The notes under the pieces are model-generated. The model was not told the DNA's origin and did no database searches. It saw nothing but the letters and a program-made list of their open reading frames with translations. From Oscillospiraceae bacterium (GTDB taxonomy: Bacteria > Bacillota > Clostridia > Oscillospirales > Oscillospiraceae), in NCBI GenBank assembly GCA_020025515.1, contig JAHHRZ010000007.1, positions 41,324 to 105,323 of the forward strand: 64,000 nt of DNA, given 5' to 3'. Numbering within the stretch: the stretch's first letter is position 1; each line of letters begins with the position of its first letter. Both the position numbers and the translations under genes were made by a program. This document shows positions 1 through 9,919 of the stretch, piece by piece.

Positions 1-558
1 AAATTTCAGCGCAGCCATCTTCGCAAAAACATCGGTCTGGTGCTTCAGGAGCCCTTCCTGTTTTCCCAGACCATTCAGGAGAACATCTCCGCCATGAGAC
101 CCGATGCCGATTTGACGCAGGTCCGAGAGGCCGCCTCCATTGCCTGTGTGGACGATGCCATTCAGGAATTCCCTCTGGGCTATGATACCATCGTAGGCGA
201 GCGGGGTGTTACACTGTCCGGCGGTCAAAAACAGAGGGTTGCCATTGCACGGACCCTTATGGGCAAGGCACCTGTTATGATCTTTGATGATTCCCTGTCT
301 GCCGTGGATGCAGAAACCGACACCAAAATCCGTCAGGCTCTCCATGGCAGCCTTGGAAAAACCACTACCATTTTGATTTCCCACCGCATTACAACCCTTA
401 TGCAGGCAGACCAGATCCTGGTTCTGGATCACGGCAGGGTAGCTGCTATAGGCACCCATGCCCAGCTGATCGAGAAGCCCGGTATCTACAAAGAAATCTA
501 TGACATTCAGATGAGCAGCGACGACAGAACGCTCATCGCAAAAGGAGGAATGGCATAA
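1..558 (+). CDS. ABC exporter half, C-terminal part (degenerate-site subunit)
   Basis: Only the C-terminal 185 codons lie in the window; the frame is open from base 1, so the gene starts outside. Visible parts of the nucleotide-binding domain are the Q-loop (VLQEPFLFS), the signature LSGGQKQ, Walker B (VMIFDD), the D-loop SAVD and the switch His in ISHR. The residue after Walker B is Asp, not the catalytic Glu, as in the inactive-site subunit of heterodimeric multidrug exporters such as BmrC. Its stop overlaps the next gene's start by one base, with AAAGGAGG at 541-548, so the two halves are translationally coupled and should form one exporter in the cytoplasmic membrane. Substrate unknown. 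Confidence 0.93.
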   Translation, partial: KFQRSHLRKNIGLVLQEPFLFSQTIQENISAMRPDADLTQVREAASIACVDDAIQEFPLGYDTIVGERGVTLSGGQKQRVAIARTLMGKAPVMIFDDSLSAVDAETDTKIRQALHGSLGKTTTILISHRITTLMQADQILVLDHGRVAAIGTHAQLIEKPGIYKEIYDIQMSSDDRTLIAKGGMA

Positions 559-2393
559 TGGATTCCATCGACGAACAAGAATACAAAAAATCCTTCGATT
601 TTAAAATCTGGAAGCGTCTTTTTCCCTTTCTTTCCCGGTATAAGCGTGTTTTCCTTTCCATGCTGCTTCTGAACGGGCTGTGCGCCTCTATCGATGTGAT
701 ACTGCCCCTGTTTCAGCGGTATGCCATTGATCACTTTATTGAGGGTGACACCGTCTCCGGCCTTCTCCCCTACGGCTGTATCTACCTTCTGGTCATCCTC
801 ATTCAGTCTCTGTCCGTCATCGGATTCAGCCGAAACTCCATGCACATCGAAATGAATCTGGGAAAAGATATGAGAAGGGACCTGTTTGGACACCTGCAAA
901 CCCTGTCATTCTCTTTCTACAACACCACCCCCGTGGGGTATCTTCTGTCCCGGGTCATGAGCGACACCAACCGGATCGCCAGCATGGTTGCGTGGAACTT
1001 TACGGACATTCTCTGGGCTCTATTCTATGTATGCGGCAGCTTCGTGTCCATGTTCCTGCTGAACTGGAAGCTTGCCCTTGTGGTGGCTACTATTATTCCC
1101 GTCATTGCCATTTTGACCTGGTACTTTGAGGATAAGATCCTTCACTGGAATCGAAAAATCCGAAAGCTGAATTCCAAAATCACAGGCTCCTTCAACGAAG
1201 GCATTACGGGAGCCAAAACCTCCAAGACTCTGGTCATCGAAGACCGCAACGCCGATTCTTTCCGCACTCTGACGGAAAGAATGAAAGCGTCCGGCATCCG
1301 GGCCGCCCGGCTCAATGCGGTCTATATTCCTCTGGTGCTCTTCTTCTCCACCGTAGCTGTGGCGGTGGTGCTGCTGCGAGGCGGCACCATGGTGGTAGAC
1401 AATGTTCTAAAAATCGCCACCCTGTCCACCTTTATCACCTATGCCGTGGGCATCTTTGAGCCCATCCAGATGACCGCCGCCAATATTGCAGACTTCATTT
1501 CTCTGCAAGCCTCCATTGAGCGTGTCACCGGTCTCATGGATCAGGAGCCTCAGATTCAGGACAGCCCGGAGGTCATTGAAAAATACGGCGACTCCTTCCA
1601 CCCCAAGAAGGAAAACTGGGAGCCCATCCGGGGGGAAATCGAGTTCCGGGATGTGACCTTCCGCTATCCCGACGGAGGCGAAAATGTACTGGAGCATTTC
1701 TCTCTTCACATCCCCGCCGGAACCACCGTGGCCATTGTAGGCGAAACCGGAGCAGGAAAAAGCACCCTTGTCAATCTGGCCTGCCGCTTTTTTGAGCCAA
1801 CAGAAGGCCAGATCCTCATTGACGGCAAGGACTATCGGCAGCGCAGCCAGCTTTGGCTCCATTCCAACATCGGCTATGTGCTGCAAAATCCCCACCTGTT
1901 TTCCGGTACCGTTCGGGAAAACATCCGCTATGGTCGGCTGGATGCCACCCAGGAAGAGATTGAAGCCGCCGCCAGAGCCGTCTCTGCCCACCAGGTCATC
2001 GAGAAACTGGACAAAGGCTGGGACAGCGATGTTGGCGAAGGCGGTGACCGTCTCTCTACCGGCGAAAAGCAGCTGATTTCCTTTGCCAGAGCCGTGCTGG
2101 CAGATCCAAGGATTTTTGTTTTGGACGAAGCCACCGCTTCCATTGATACCCAAACAGAGCAGCTGATTCAGGCCGCCATTGACCATCTTTTGAAGGACAG
2201 AACCTCTTTCCTCATTGCCCACCGGCTGAGTACCATCCGCAAAGCAGACCTCATTTTGGTGGTCAAGGATGGAAAAATCGTAGAGCAGGGCAAGCACCTG
2301 GAACTTCTGCAACAGGGCGGGTATTATCACGACCTGTACTGCAAGCAATTCGCAGAAGAAAACGCCGCAAAGGTCTGGAACTCCAAAGCATAA
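558..2393 (+). CDS. ABC exporter half, ATPase/permease (catalytic partner)
   Basis: A 611-residue fused permease-ATPase. The first ~320 residues carry the membrane domain of about six helices; the nucleotide-binding domain follows from about residue 355. Walker A is GETGAGKST, the Q-loop VLQNPHLFSG, the signature LSTGEKQ, Walker B FVLDEATASID with the catalytic Glu, and the switch His lies in IAHRLST. The atypical signature plus canonical Glu pairs with the degenerate upstream half, the pattern of BmrD/LmrD-type partners. Likely role: ATP-driven export of lipophilic compounds by a heterodimer. Substrate cannot be read from sequence. Confidence 0.95.
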   Translation: MDSIDEQEYKKSFDFKIWKRLFPFLSRYKRVFLSMLLLNGLCASIDVILPLFQRYAIDHFIEGDTVSGLLPYGCIYLLVILIQSLSVIGFSRNSMHIEMNLGKDMRRDLFGHLQTLSFSFYNTTPVGYLLSRVMSDTNRIASMVAWNFTDILWALFYVCGSFVSMFLLNWKLALVVATIIPVIAILTWYFEDKILHWNRKIRKLNSKITGSFNEGITGAKTSKTLVIEDRNADSFRTLTERMKASGIRAARLNAVYIPLVLFFSTVAVAVVLLRGGTMVVDNVLKIATLSTFITYAVGIFEPIQMTAANIADFISLQASIERVTGLMDQEPQIQDSPEVIEKYGDSFHPKKENWEPIRGEIEFRDVTFRYPDGGENVLEHFSLHIPAGTTVAIVGETGAGKSTLVNLACRFFEPTEGQILIDGKDYRQRSQLWLHSNIGYVLQNPHLFSGTVRENIRYGRLDATQEEIEAAARAVSAHQVIEKLDKGWDSDVGEGGDRLSTGEKQLISFARAVLADPRIFVLDEATASIDTQTEQLIQAAIDHLLKDRTSFLIAHRLSTIRKADLILVVKDGKIVEQGKHLELLQQGGYYHDLYCKQFAEENAAKVWNSKA

Positions 2394-2460
2394 CCCGAAA
2401 CGGCACAATCCGGAAAATGGCCTGTTGTAGACCGGGCTTTTGCAAAAAACGAATAGAAAC

Positions 2461-2496
2461 GCCGCCAAAATCGAGGAATGTCCCGATTTTGGCGGC
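2461..2496. terminator. Convergent hairpin between ABC exporter and rnc
   Basis: A perfect 13-bp inverted repeat (2461-2473 with 2484-2496, loop 10) lies between two convergent operons. T-tracts are weak on both sides (CTTCTT rightward, GTTTC leftward). It probably ends both transcripts. Confidence 0.7.
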
Positions 2497-2568
2497 GCTT
2501 CTTAATGTGATGGATTGTGTAATACCATGAGTTTCACAACAAACACGTTTCCTTTTTCCTTATGCGCT

Positions 2569-3255
2569 TTACGCTTCTCTGGGAAACAGCTTTTGAATGG
2601 CCGCTCTGGCGGCATCCTGTTCCGCGCGCTTTTTACTGCTGCCAATTCCGTTTCCAACCACTTCGCCGTTCAAGCGAACTTCTACACAAAACTCCTTGGC
2701 ATGGTCCGGGCCGGACTGCGCGGTAAGCTCATAGTGAATCATTTGATTCTTCCGCTGCTGTACCAGCTCCTGAAGCTTGGTCTTATAGTCCACATTGCGG
2801 GGCTGTTCTGCGGGAATGTCCACAAGAATAAAGCGGTGCACCAGATCCGAAGCCGCCTCAAAGCCGCCGTCCAGATAGGCAGCCGCCAGAACAGACTCCA
2901 CCGCATCCGCCAGAATGCTGTTGCGCTTTCTGCCGCCTCCCTGATCTTCTCCGTGTCCCAAGAGGAGATATTCCCCCAGATTCAGCCGGTTGGCCACTCT
3001 GGCCAGACTGGTCTCACAAACCAGATCTGCCCGGATGCGGGTCAGCTCTCCCTCCGGGCGCTGGGGAAAGGTGCGGTATAAATGCTCGGCGGTAATCATG
3101 CCCAGAATGGAGTCCCCCAGAAATTCCAGCCGCTCATTGCTGGCAAGGCTGTCTCTCCAGCGCTCGTTGGCATAAGAGCTATGGGTCAGGGCATTTTGCA
3201 GCAGGGTGATATTATGGAAATGATATCCCAATGCCTGCTCTAAATCTTTAATCAT
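2569..3255 (-). CDS. rnc: Ribonuclease III
   Basis: A 228-residue RNase III, the usual length. The N-terminal catalytic domain holds the family signature NERLEFLGDSILG, with the acidic metal-binding residues; the last ~70 residues form a double-stranded-RNA-binding domain ending in the A-rich helix (AEQDAARAAIQKL). It cuts double-stranded RNA in rRNA precursors and mRNAs. Its ATG overlaps the plsX stop by 8 bases, so it is probably translationally coupled to plsX. It is the last gene of the long leftward operon. Confidence 0.97.
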   Translation of the reverse strand: MIKDLEQALGYHFHNITLLQNALTHSSYANERWRDSLASNERLEFLGDSILGMITAEHLYRTFPQRPEGELTRIRADLVCETSLARVANRLNLGEYLLLGHGEDQGGGRKRNSILADAVESVLAAAYLDGGFEAASDLVHRFILVDIPAEQPRNVDYKTKLQELVQQRKNQMIHYELTAQSGPDHAKEFCVEVRLNGEVVGNGIGSSKKRAEQDAARAAIQKLFPREA

Positions 3256-4288
3256 GGGAAACCCGCTCCTTCAATGGGGAAATTTGCTGCAATGCTGCCT
3301 CCAGCTCCTGCGCAGTATTGAGCTTGGCTGCTGTTTCAGCCTGCCGGATGGCGCTGCGGAAGGCCCGTGCATCAGAAGAGCCGTGGGCCTTGATAACAGG
3401 CTTGCGAATACCCAAAATCTCCGTGCCGCCTACCTCCCGATAGTCCATCATGGCCTTGATCTCATTGGCACCGGACTTGCACAGAAGATATCCCAGCTTG
3501 CTTTTCCAGCTTTTGGTGAACATTTTCTTCATGGCGGAGCCAAGGAACTGGGCGGTGCCCTCAATGGACTTCAGCAGAACATTGCCTGCAAAGCCGTCGC
3601 AAACCACGACATCCACGGCACCGAGAGGCACATCTCTGGCCTCCACATTGCCCACGAAGTTTAGAACTCCGGCTTCCTTTGCCTGCATCAAAAGGCCATA
3701 GGCCTCCTTTTGCAGGGGCGATCCCTTGGAATCTTCGGTGCCGTTGTTAAGAAGGCCCACTTTGGGATTTGAAACTCCCATGGACTTTTTGGCATAGACG
3801 GAACCGATGATTCCAAACTGAAGCAAAAACTCAGCTGTGCACTCCACATTGGCACCGCAGTCAATAATCAGGGTCTTTCCCCCTGCTTTGTTGGGGATCA
3901 GGGGGCAGAGTGCGCCCCGGCGGACTCCCTTCACCCGTCTCACCAAAAGGGTGGCACCGGTCAGGAGTGCGCCGGTATTTCCGGCAGAAACGAAGGCATC
4001 CGCCTGACCGTCTGCCAGCATTTTGAGGCCCACCACCATTGAAGAATTCTTTCTCTTGTGAATGATCGAGGTGGGATCATCGTGCATATCCACCACATCT
4101 TCGGCGTTGGCAATTTCCAAGCCCTCGGGCAGGTCCTTAATATTGTGCTTGCCCAACACCTTCAAAATTTCTTCTCCACGGCCAACCAGGGTAATTTCCG
4201 TACCGAATTCCCGGTGTGCCTCCAGAGCGCCCAGCACTGCTGCTTCCGGTGCCAGGTCACCACCCATTGCATCAAGAATCACTTTCAT
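3248..4288 (-). CDS. plsX: Phosphate acyltransferase PlsX
   Basis: Makes acyl-phosphate from acyl-ACP, the donor for PlsY in phospholipid synthesis. The 346-residue protein begins MKVILDAMGGD, the typical PlsX start; I chose the ATG at 4288 because AGGAGG lies just upstream (about 4293-4300), rather than an earlier in-frame codon. Conserved stretches include VSAGNTGALL and FAGNVLLKSIEG. In B. subtilis plsX lies in an operon with fab genes, acpP and rnc; here the fab genes and acpP are absent and plsX directly overlaps rnc. Confidence 0.96.
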   Translation of the reverse strand: MKVILDAMGGDLAPEAAVLGALEAHREFGTEITLVGRGEEILKVLGKHNIKDLPEGLEIANAEDVVDMHDDPTSIIHKRKNSSMVVGLKMLADGQADAFVSAGNTGALLTGATLLVRRVKGVRRGALCPLIPNKAGGKTLIIDCGANVECTAEFLLQFGIIGSVYAKKSMGVSNPKVGLLNNGTEDSKGSPLQKEAYGLLMQAKEAGVLNFVGNVEARDVPLGAVDVVVCDGFAGNVLLKSIEGTAQFLGSAMKKMFTKSWKSKLGYLLCKSGANEIKAMMDYREVGGTEILGIRKPVIKAHGSSDARAFRSAIRQAETAAKLNTAQELEAALQQISPLKERVSHD

Positions 4289-4308
4289 GGTGCTACCTCC
4301 TCTTTCTT

Positions 4309-5616
4309 TCAAATTCCTTGCTGAATCACATGGTCCAGAGCTTCCAAAGCCCGCTGGGCAATGGCCAGATTCTTCTGGGCCTTCCCCTTCACCCGGCGCT
4401 CCAGAGAGGAAATGATTCCAAAATTCACATTCATAGGCTGGAAGTCCTTCACAGTCTCGTCACTGATATACAGAGCCAGAGCACCAATGGCAGTTTCCTT
4501 GGGAAACAGGGGAATTTCTCTTCCCTGCAGCTTGGCTGCCATGGCAATGGCTGCAAGGCAGCCGGAGGCTGTAGACTCCACATACCCTTCCACTCCGGTC
4601 ATCTGTCCTGCAAAGGCCACCAGGGGATTGCGGCGGTCTGCATAGAACCGATCCAGAAGCTTCGGAGAGTTCATAAAGGTATTTCGGTGCATCACACCAT
4701 AGCGGACAAACTCCGCATTTTTAAGAGCGGGGATCATAGAAAATACCCGCTTCTGTTCCGGGAATTTCAGATGGGTCTGAAATCCTACCAGATTATACAC
4801 AGAGCCATTGGCATTGTCACGGCGCAGCTGCACCACGGCAAAGGCTTCCTTCCCGGTCTTGGGATCTTTCAGGCCCACGGGCTTCAAAGGGCCGTAACGC
4901 AGGGTGTCATAGCCACGGCGGGCCATGACCTCCACAGGCATGCAGCCTTCAAACACATTCTGATCCTCAAAGCCATGAACCTCCGCTTCCTGGGCAGCAA
5001 TCAGCTCCTGATAGAATGCGTCATACTGCTCTTTGTTCATGGCGCAGTTGATATAGTCCGCACTGCCCCTGTCATACCGGGAAGCAAACCAGGCTTCCTT
5101 CATGTCCACCGAGTCAAAGGTCACAAGAGGCGCCGCTGCGTCAAAGAAATGGAGATACTCCCCTTCTCCAAAATAGGTACCGATGGCATCTGACAGGGCA
5201 TCCGAGGTCAGAGGACCGGTGGCGACGATCACGGGGCCTTCCGGCACCTTCGTCACTTCCCGGGACTCCACCGTAATCAGGGGATGCTCTTTCAGCCTCT
5301 TTGTCACCAGCTGAGAGAATCCATGGCGGTCCACCGCAAGGCAGCCGCCTGCCTCCACACGGGTCTCATCTGCGCAGGCCATAATGAGGCTGTCCAGATG
5401 CCGCAGCTCCTCCTTCAGCAGACCCACCGCATTTTCCAGTCGGTCGCCACGCAGGGAGTTGGAGCAGACCAACTCAGCAAAATCAGGGCTGTGATGGGCA
5501 GGTGTCATTTTTTCCGGCTTCATCTCCACCAGCGTCACAGGGATTCCCCGCTTTGCCAGCTGCCATGCAGCCTCACTGCCGGCCAGTCCGGCGCCGATTA
5601 CCGTTACATTATTCAT
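4309..5616 (-). CDS. trmFO: tRNA m5U54 methyltransferase TrmFO
   Basis: Folate- and FAD-dependent enzyme that methylates uridine 54 of tRNA in Gram-positive bacteria. The 435-residue protein starts with the FAD-binding loop VIGAGLAGSEAA and carries the family block SNSLRGDRLENAVGLLKEE; length fits the family. A longer frame extends upstream, but it is the lysine-rich topA tail in another frame. The ATG at 5616 overlaps the topA stop as ATGAATAA, so translation is likely coupled to topA. Confidence 0.96.
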   Translation of the reverse strand: MNNVTVIGAGLAGSEAAWQLAKRGIPVTLVEMKPEKMTPAHHSPDFAELVCSNSLRGDRLENAVGLLKEELRHLDSLIMACADETRVEAGGCLAVDRHGFSQLVTKRLKEHPLITVESREVTKVPEGPVIVATGPLTSDALSDAIGTYFGEGEYLHFFDAAAPLVTFDSVDMKEAWFASRYDRGSADYINCAMNKEQYDAFYQELIAAQEAEVHGFEDQNVFEGCMPVEVMARRGYDTLRYGPLKPVGLKDPKTGKEAFAVVQLRRDNANGSVYNLVGFQTHLKFPEQKRVFSMIPALKNAEFVRYGVMHRNTFMNSPKLLDRFYADRRNPLVAFAGQMTGVEGYVESTASGCLAAIAMAAKLQGREIPLFPKETAIGALALYISDETVKDFQPMNVNFGIISSLERRVKGKAQKNLAIAQRALEALDHVIQQGI

Positions 5617-7888
5617 TGGGCTCCACCTTCTTTTTGGAGGTCTTTGTGGTCTTGCCGGAGGTCTTTGGGGCAGATTTTGTCTTGGTCTCCGTCTTTTTGG
5701 CGGCGGCCTTTTTTTCCTGCTTCTGCTCCGCTTCCTGGGCGGCCTCTTCCGTCTTTTCCGGATCGGCGGCTTTTTTGCGGTAGCCTCTCTGATCCTCCGG
5801 CAGGAAGTTGGGGCAGGCCTCATTGATGCAGAAGGGCTTCATGCGGCCCCTTCCGGTTTTTTTGAACATGGTCTGTCCGCAGGAGGGGCAGTCAAATTCC
5901 GTGGGCGCATCCCAGGTCATAAAGCCGCACTCCGCCCCCCGCTCGCAGGCAAAGTAGGCGTGGCCCTTCTTGGATTTCCGCTTCAGCATACCGCTGCCGC
6001 ACTTGGGGCATCTGCCGGGCATACGCTCCACAATGGGCTTGGTATTGGTGCACTCAGGGAACCCGGGACAGGCCAGGAACCGGCCAAACCGACCCATTTT
6101 AATGACCATGTTCCGTCCGCAGACTTCACAAATTTCATCTGTGGGTTCATCCGGCACCTTGAGCCGGGTATCCTTGAGGGCCTCTTCCGCGTCCAGCATT
6201 TCCTGATGGAAGCCCTTGTAAAAGTCCCGCAGAACATCCTTCCACTGGCGCTTTCCCGCCTCCACATCGTCCAGACGATTTTCCATATTGGCGGTGAATT
6301 CCACATCAATGATATCATTGAAGCGGTCCACCATAAGGCCGGTCACCACCTCACCAAGAGGGGTGGGGGCCAGTCTCTTATCGGTTTTCAGCACATAATC
6401 CCGGTCCTGGATGGTAGAGACAATGGAAGCATAGGTAGAAGGACGGCCCACGCCCTTCTCTTCCATGGCCTTGACCAGGGTTGCCTCCGTATATCTTGCG
6501 GGGGGCTGGGTAAAGTGCTGCTGCTTGTCCATAGAATGGATGGAAGCCGTGTCACCGGTTTGCAGATCCGGCAGAGGAGATCCCACTGCGTCCCCTTCTT
6601 CGTCCTTGCCCTCCTCATAGACGGCAATGAACCCGGGGAATCGGAGGCTCTGATGGGAGGATTTGAAGATATGGCCTTCACACTCCGTATCGATGGAAAC
6701 CGTATCATACATGGCGTTTGCCATCTGACAGGCCAGAAAACGGCTCCAGATCAGCTTATACAGCCGATACTGGTCCTTGGACAAGGAACTCTGAATGGTC
6801 TCAGGGTCCAGCTCCACATGGGTGGGGCGGATGGCTTCGTGGGCATCCTGCGCCCCGGATTTCGTTTTGAAATGGTGGGGCTGCCCATAGTAGTAACGCT
6901 CACCATAGCGGTTGCAGATAAACTCCTTTGCCGCATTCAGGGCTTCGTCCGAAAGACGCAGAGAGTCGGTACGCATGTAGGTAATCAAACCCGTGGTGCC
7001 CTCCCCTGCAATGTCCACGCCTTCGTACAGCTGCTGGGCAATGGCCATGGTGCGCTTAGGGGTCATGTTCAGCTTTCGGGAAGCCTCCTGCTGTAAGGTG
7101 GAGGTGGTAAAGGGAGGTGCAGCAGAGCGCTTTTTCTCCGTCTTTTTCACATTGGTGACCGTAAAGGTCTTTCCCGTGATATCCGCAATGATCTGATCCG
7201 TCTCCGCCTCATTGCCCAGTTCCCGCTTTTTTCCCTCGCCGTGATACCGGGCCAGGAAGGAGCCGGGCTTTCCGATGCGGTCCAGCATGACCTCCAGGGT
7301 CCAGTATTCTTTGGGTTCAAAAGCACGGATCTCATTTTCCCGCTCCACCACCAGACGGGTTGCCACAGACTGAACCCGGCCGGCGGACAGGCCTCTGCGG
7401 ACCTTCTTCCAGAGCAGCGGGCTTAGCTGGTATCCCACGATCCGGTCCAAAATTCGGCGAGCCTGCTGGGCATCCACCAGATCATAGTCAATGGAACGGG
7501 GATGTGCAATGGCATTATTTACCACATTTTTTGTGATTTCGTTAAAGGTGACCCGGCGTGTTTTTTCCTCCGGGAGATGGAAGAGCTCCTTCAAGTGCCA
7601 GGAAATGGCCTCTCCCTCCCGGTCCGGGTCCGTTGCGAGATAGACGATCTGGGATTTCTCCGCAGACTTTTTCAGGTCGTTGATGATATCTTCCTTGCCG
7701 GGCACAGGCTTGTATACCGGGGTAAAATCATCATTTTCCAGATCCACACCCATCTTGCTCTTGGGCAGGTCCCGCAGGTGGCCCATACAGGCCTTCACCA
7801 CATAGTCAGGACCCAAATATTTTCCAATGGTTTTCGCCTTGGATGGCGACTCCACAATTACCAAATTCGGTGCTGTTTCTTTTGCCAT
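5609..7888 (-). CDS. topA: DNA topoisomerase I
   Basis: Type IA topoisomerase of 759 residues that relaxes negative supercoils. An N-terminal TOPRIM domain (LVIVESPSKAKTIGKYLG) is followed by the active-site tyrosine in GLITYMRTDSLRLS. Three C-terminal four-cysteine zinc ribbons (CEVC.., CPKC.., CPSC..) precede a Lys/Ala/Thr-rich tail of about 55 residues, presumably DNA-binding. I chose the ATG at 7888 with GGAGG 5 bases upstream; the GTG at 7900 falls on the ribosome-binding site. Gap to dprA is 28 bases. Confidence 0.97.
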   Translation of the reverse strand: MAKETAPNLVIVESPSKAKTIGKYLGPDYVVKACMGHLRDLPKSKMGVDLENDDFTPVYKPVPGKEDIINDLKKSAEKSQIVYLATDPDREGEAISWHLKELFHLPEEKTRRVTFNEITKNVVNNAIAHPRSIDYDLVDAQQARRILDRIVGYQLSPLLWKKVRRGLSAGRVQSVATRLVVERENEIRAFEPKEYWTLEVMLDRIGKPGSFLARYHGEGKKRELGNEAETDQIIADITGKTFTVTNVKKTEKKRSAAPPFTTSTLQQEASRKLNMTPKRTMAIAQQLYEGVDIAGEGTTGLITYMRTDSLRLSDEALNAAKEFICNRYGERYYYGQPHHFKTKSGAQDAHEAIRPTHVELDPETIQSSLSKDQYRLYKLIWSRFLACQMANAMYDTVSIDTECEGHIFKSSHQSLRFPGFIAVYEEGKDEEGDAVGSPLPDLQTGDTASIHSMDKQQHFTQPPARYTEATLVKAMEEKGVGRPSTYASIVSTIQDRDYVLKTDKRLAPTPLGEVVTGLMVDRFNDIIDVEFTANMENRLDDVEAGKRQWKDVLRDFYKGFHQEMLDAEEALKDTRLKVPDEPTDEICEVCGRNMVIKMGRFGRFLACPGFPECTNTKPIVERMPGRCPKCGSGMLKRKSKKGHAYFACERGAECGFMTWDAPTEFDCPSCGQTMFKKTGRGRMKPFCINEACPNFLPEDQRGYRKKAADPEKTEEAAQEAEQKQEKKAAAKKTETKTKSAPKTSGKTTKTSKKKVEPNE

Positions 7889-7916
7889 GAAATCCTCCAC
7901 ACAACACTTCCCTGCC

Positions 7917-9143
7917 TTATTTCCTCGGCCGGGAATAGTATTTGCCAGGATGTCGCACAGCCAGACCCTTGACCTCCAACATGGTCAGGGCGGCCAGAAC
8001 CCGAGCTGCCTGCAGCCCGGATTTGGATATTACCTGGTCGATATGCTGTATCGCCTCGCTTAAAGAGGCATAAACGGTCTGCTCGTCCCCTTCCAGGGCC
8101 GGCATCGTATTATACGCTTCACTATACGGCGTAGTTTCCCCGTTGTCAATGATTTTTTCTTTTCTTATTTTGGGAGCCTGCTTCTTTTGCGCCACCTTCA
8201 AGGTGGTTTGCTGGGACTCTATATACTCCCCGCGGTATGGCATCGGTGCTGTTTCTGCCGATGCGTTATGAACCTTATCCGGAAACCGGCCCTCATATTC
8301 CTCCATCACATCCCAGCCGCACTGCACCACATAGGCTCCCTGCCGCAGCAGCGCATTGCTTCCGGCACTGTTGAATGAATCAATATTTCCCGGTACCGCA
8401 AACACATCCCGGCCCTGATCCAAGGCAAACTGGGCTGTGATCAAAGCACCGCTTTTCGCCGGGGCCTCTACCACCACGACACCGCAGCTGAGGCCGCTGA
8501 TGATGCGGTTCCTTCTGGGAAAGTTGCGGGCCACAGGAGGCGTTCCGGGAGGATGCTCCGAAATGAGGCATCCATACCGCTCCGTATCCAAATACAGGGG
8601 CTCATTGTGCCGCGGATAAATCACATCCACGCCGCAGCCCAAAACACCTACGGTTTTTCCTCCCGCCATCAATGCACCCCGCATTGCCATGGTGTCCGTT
8701 CCGTCCGCAAGGCCGGAGACCACCAGACCACCGCATTTGGTAATCTGATAGCCCAATCGTTTGGCCACCAGGCAGCCATAGGCAGACGCCTTTCTGGTTC
8801 CCACCACACCTACCGCTGCTTCGCCGTCAAATTCCGGCAGGGTCCCTTTATAATAGAGCACCAGGGGCGGATTGGGAATCTGGCGCAGCCGGGCAGGATA
8901 AGCCCCGTCCTGATAGGTCAGAATCTGAATTTCTTTTCTCTGGCACTGCTCCAAAATCTGCTGGGCTTCTTCCAGAGATTTGTCTTCCAGGGTCTCACAA
9001 TGCTTCCGCTCCAGCCCTTCCACGCCTTCATAGCTTCCGGCAAAATAGAGGGTCTCTATGTCCGGAAACTGACGAAGCACCTCCAGGGCCCTCCGGCATC
9101 CGATTCCCGGTCGGCTTGCAAGCCATATCCAGTGTGCCAGCAT
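7917..9143 (-). CDS. dprA: DNA-processing protein DprA
   Basis: Single-stranded-DNA-binding protein that loads RecA during transformation and recombination. The 408-residue protein has an N-terminal helix-hairpin-like region, a Rossmann-like DprA domain (GVVGTRKASAYG, GLADGTDTMAMRGAL, SGALITAQFALDQGRDVFAV) and a C-terminal winged-helix domain (about residues 345-400). The dprA-topA-trmFO order is conserved in Firmicutes. No other competence genes are in the window. Confidence 0.95.
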   Translation of the reverse strand: MLAHWIWLASRPGIGCRRALEVLRQFPDIETLYFAGSYEGVEGLERKHCETLEDKSLEEAQQILEQCQRKEIQILTYQDGAYPARLRQIPNPPLVLYYKGTLPEFDGEAAVGVVGTRKASAYGCLVAKRLGYQITKCGGLVVSGLADGTDTMAMRGALMAGGKTVGVLGCGVDVIYPRHNEPLYLDTERYGCLISEHPPGTPPVARNFPRRNRIISGLSCGVVVVEAPAKSGALITAQFALDQGRDVFAVPGNIDSFNSAGSNALLRQGAYVVQCGWDVMEEYEGRFPDKVHNASAETAPMPYRGEYIESQQTTLKVAQKKQAPKIRKEKIIDNGETTPYSEAYNTMPALEGDEQTVYASLSEAIQHIDQVISKSGLQAARVLAALTMLEVKGLAVRHPGKYYSRPRK

Positions 9144-9166
9144 TGTACATCTCTCTCTTTATTTTC

Positions 9167-9919
9167 TCATTTTCCCTGCATCTGCCACAAAACAATGGTT
9201 GCTGCCACGGCGGCATTGAGGGATTCGCATTTGGGATTCATGGGAATAATCAATTCTTCCGTACATTCCCTTAAAAAGAGCTGACTGACTCCCTGTCCCT
9301 CACTGCCAATGACCACGGCCCACTGAGAAATGGGGGCCTGACGGATGTCCTTGGCCTTTGAAGACAGGGCCGTGACCGCCAGGGGAATCTGTCTTTCTTT
9401 GCAGATTTTGAGAATGTCTTCCCCGGATGCCTGAACGGGCTGAGTTCGCAATACCGCCCCCATGGATGCCCTTACGGTCTTCCAGTTGTAGGGGTCGGCA
9501 CAGCCCTTGGCCAAAATCACCGGCACATCCAGGGCATCTGCCGTCCGCAGAATGGTTCCCAGATTTCCCGGGTCCTGAATTCCGTCCAGAATCAATGTTC
9601 CGGGCCTGACCTCCAGAGGCTTTTCCTCCGGAAGCCTGCACAGAAAGACCGCACCCTGGGGGGCCTTCATTGGCGAAATAGATTCCATCACATCCACAGG
9701 GACCCGATAAACTTCTACATTGCCGGGAAGAGGGGGTGCCTCTACCCCGTCTGCCAAAATCACCGTTTTCAGGCCGCAGTCCCACTTTGCAGCCTCCTCC
9801 AGAAGCTTGATCCCATCTCCCAGATAAAGGCCTGCCTCCTGCCGTTCTTTGCGGGAGGTGGTCAGTCTGCGCACCTGTTGCAGCAGTGGATTCTTTCGGC
9901 TTGTAATTCTCTGTTCCAT
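9167..9919 (-). CDS. SpoU/TrmH-family RNA 2'-O-methyltransferase
   Basis: A 250-residue SPOUT methylase. It has an N-terminal substrate-binding domain (SRKNPLLQQVRRL) and the three SpoU motifs: LDGIQDPGNLGTILRTAD, VVIGSEGQGVS and IPMNPKCESLNAAVAA. It transfers methyl from SAM to a ribose 2'-hydroxyl in rRNA or tRNA; the exact target cannot be told. Its ATG shares one base with the ktrA stop (TAATG), indicating coupled translation. Confidence 0.93.
   Translation of the reverse strand: MEQRITSRKNPLLQQVRRLTTSRKERQEAGLYLGDGIKLLEEAAKWDCGLKTVILADGVEAPPLPGNVEVYRVPVDVMESISPMKAPQGAVFLCRLPEEKPLEVRPGTLILDGIQDPGNLGTILRTADALDVPVILAKGCADPYNWKTVRASMGAVLRTQPVQASGEDILKICKERQIPLAVTALSSKAKDIRQAPISQWAVVIGSEGQGVSQLFLRECTEELIIPMNPKCESLNAAVAATIVLWQMQGK

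Noticed and set aside
5616..5823. Extended N-terminus of TrmFO
   Set aside because: It is the Arg/Pro-rich out-of-frame reading of the topA lysine-rich tail; the FAD motif begins at the ATG at 5616.
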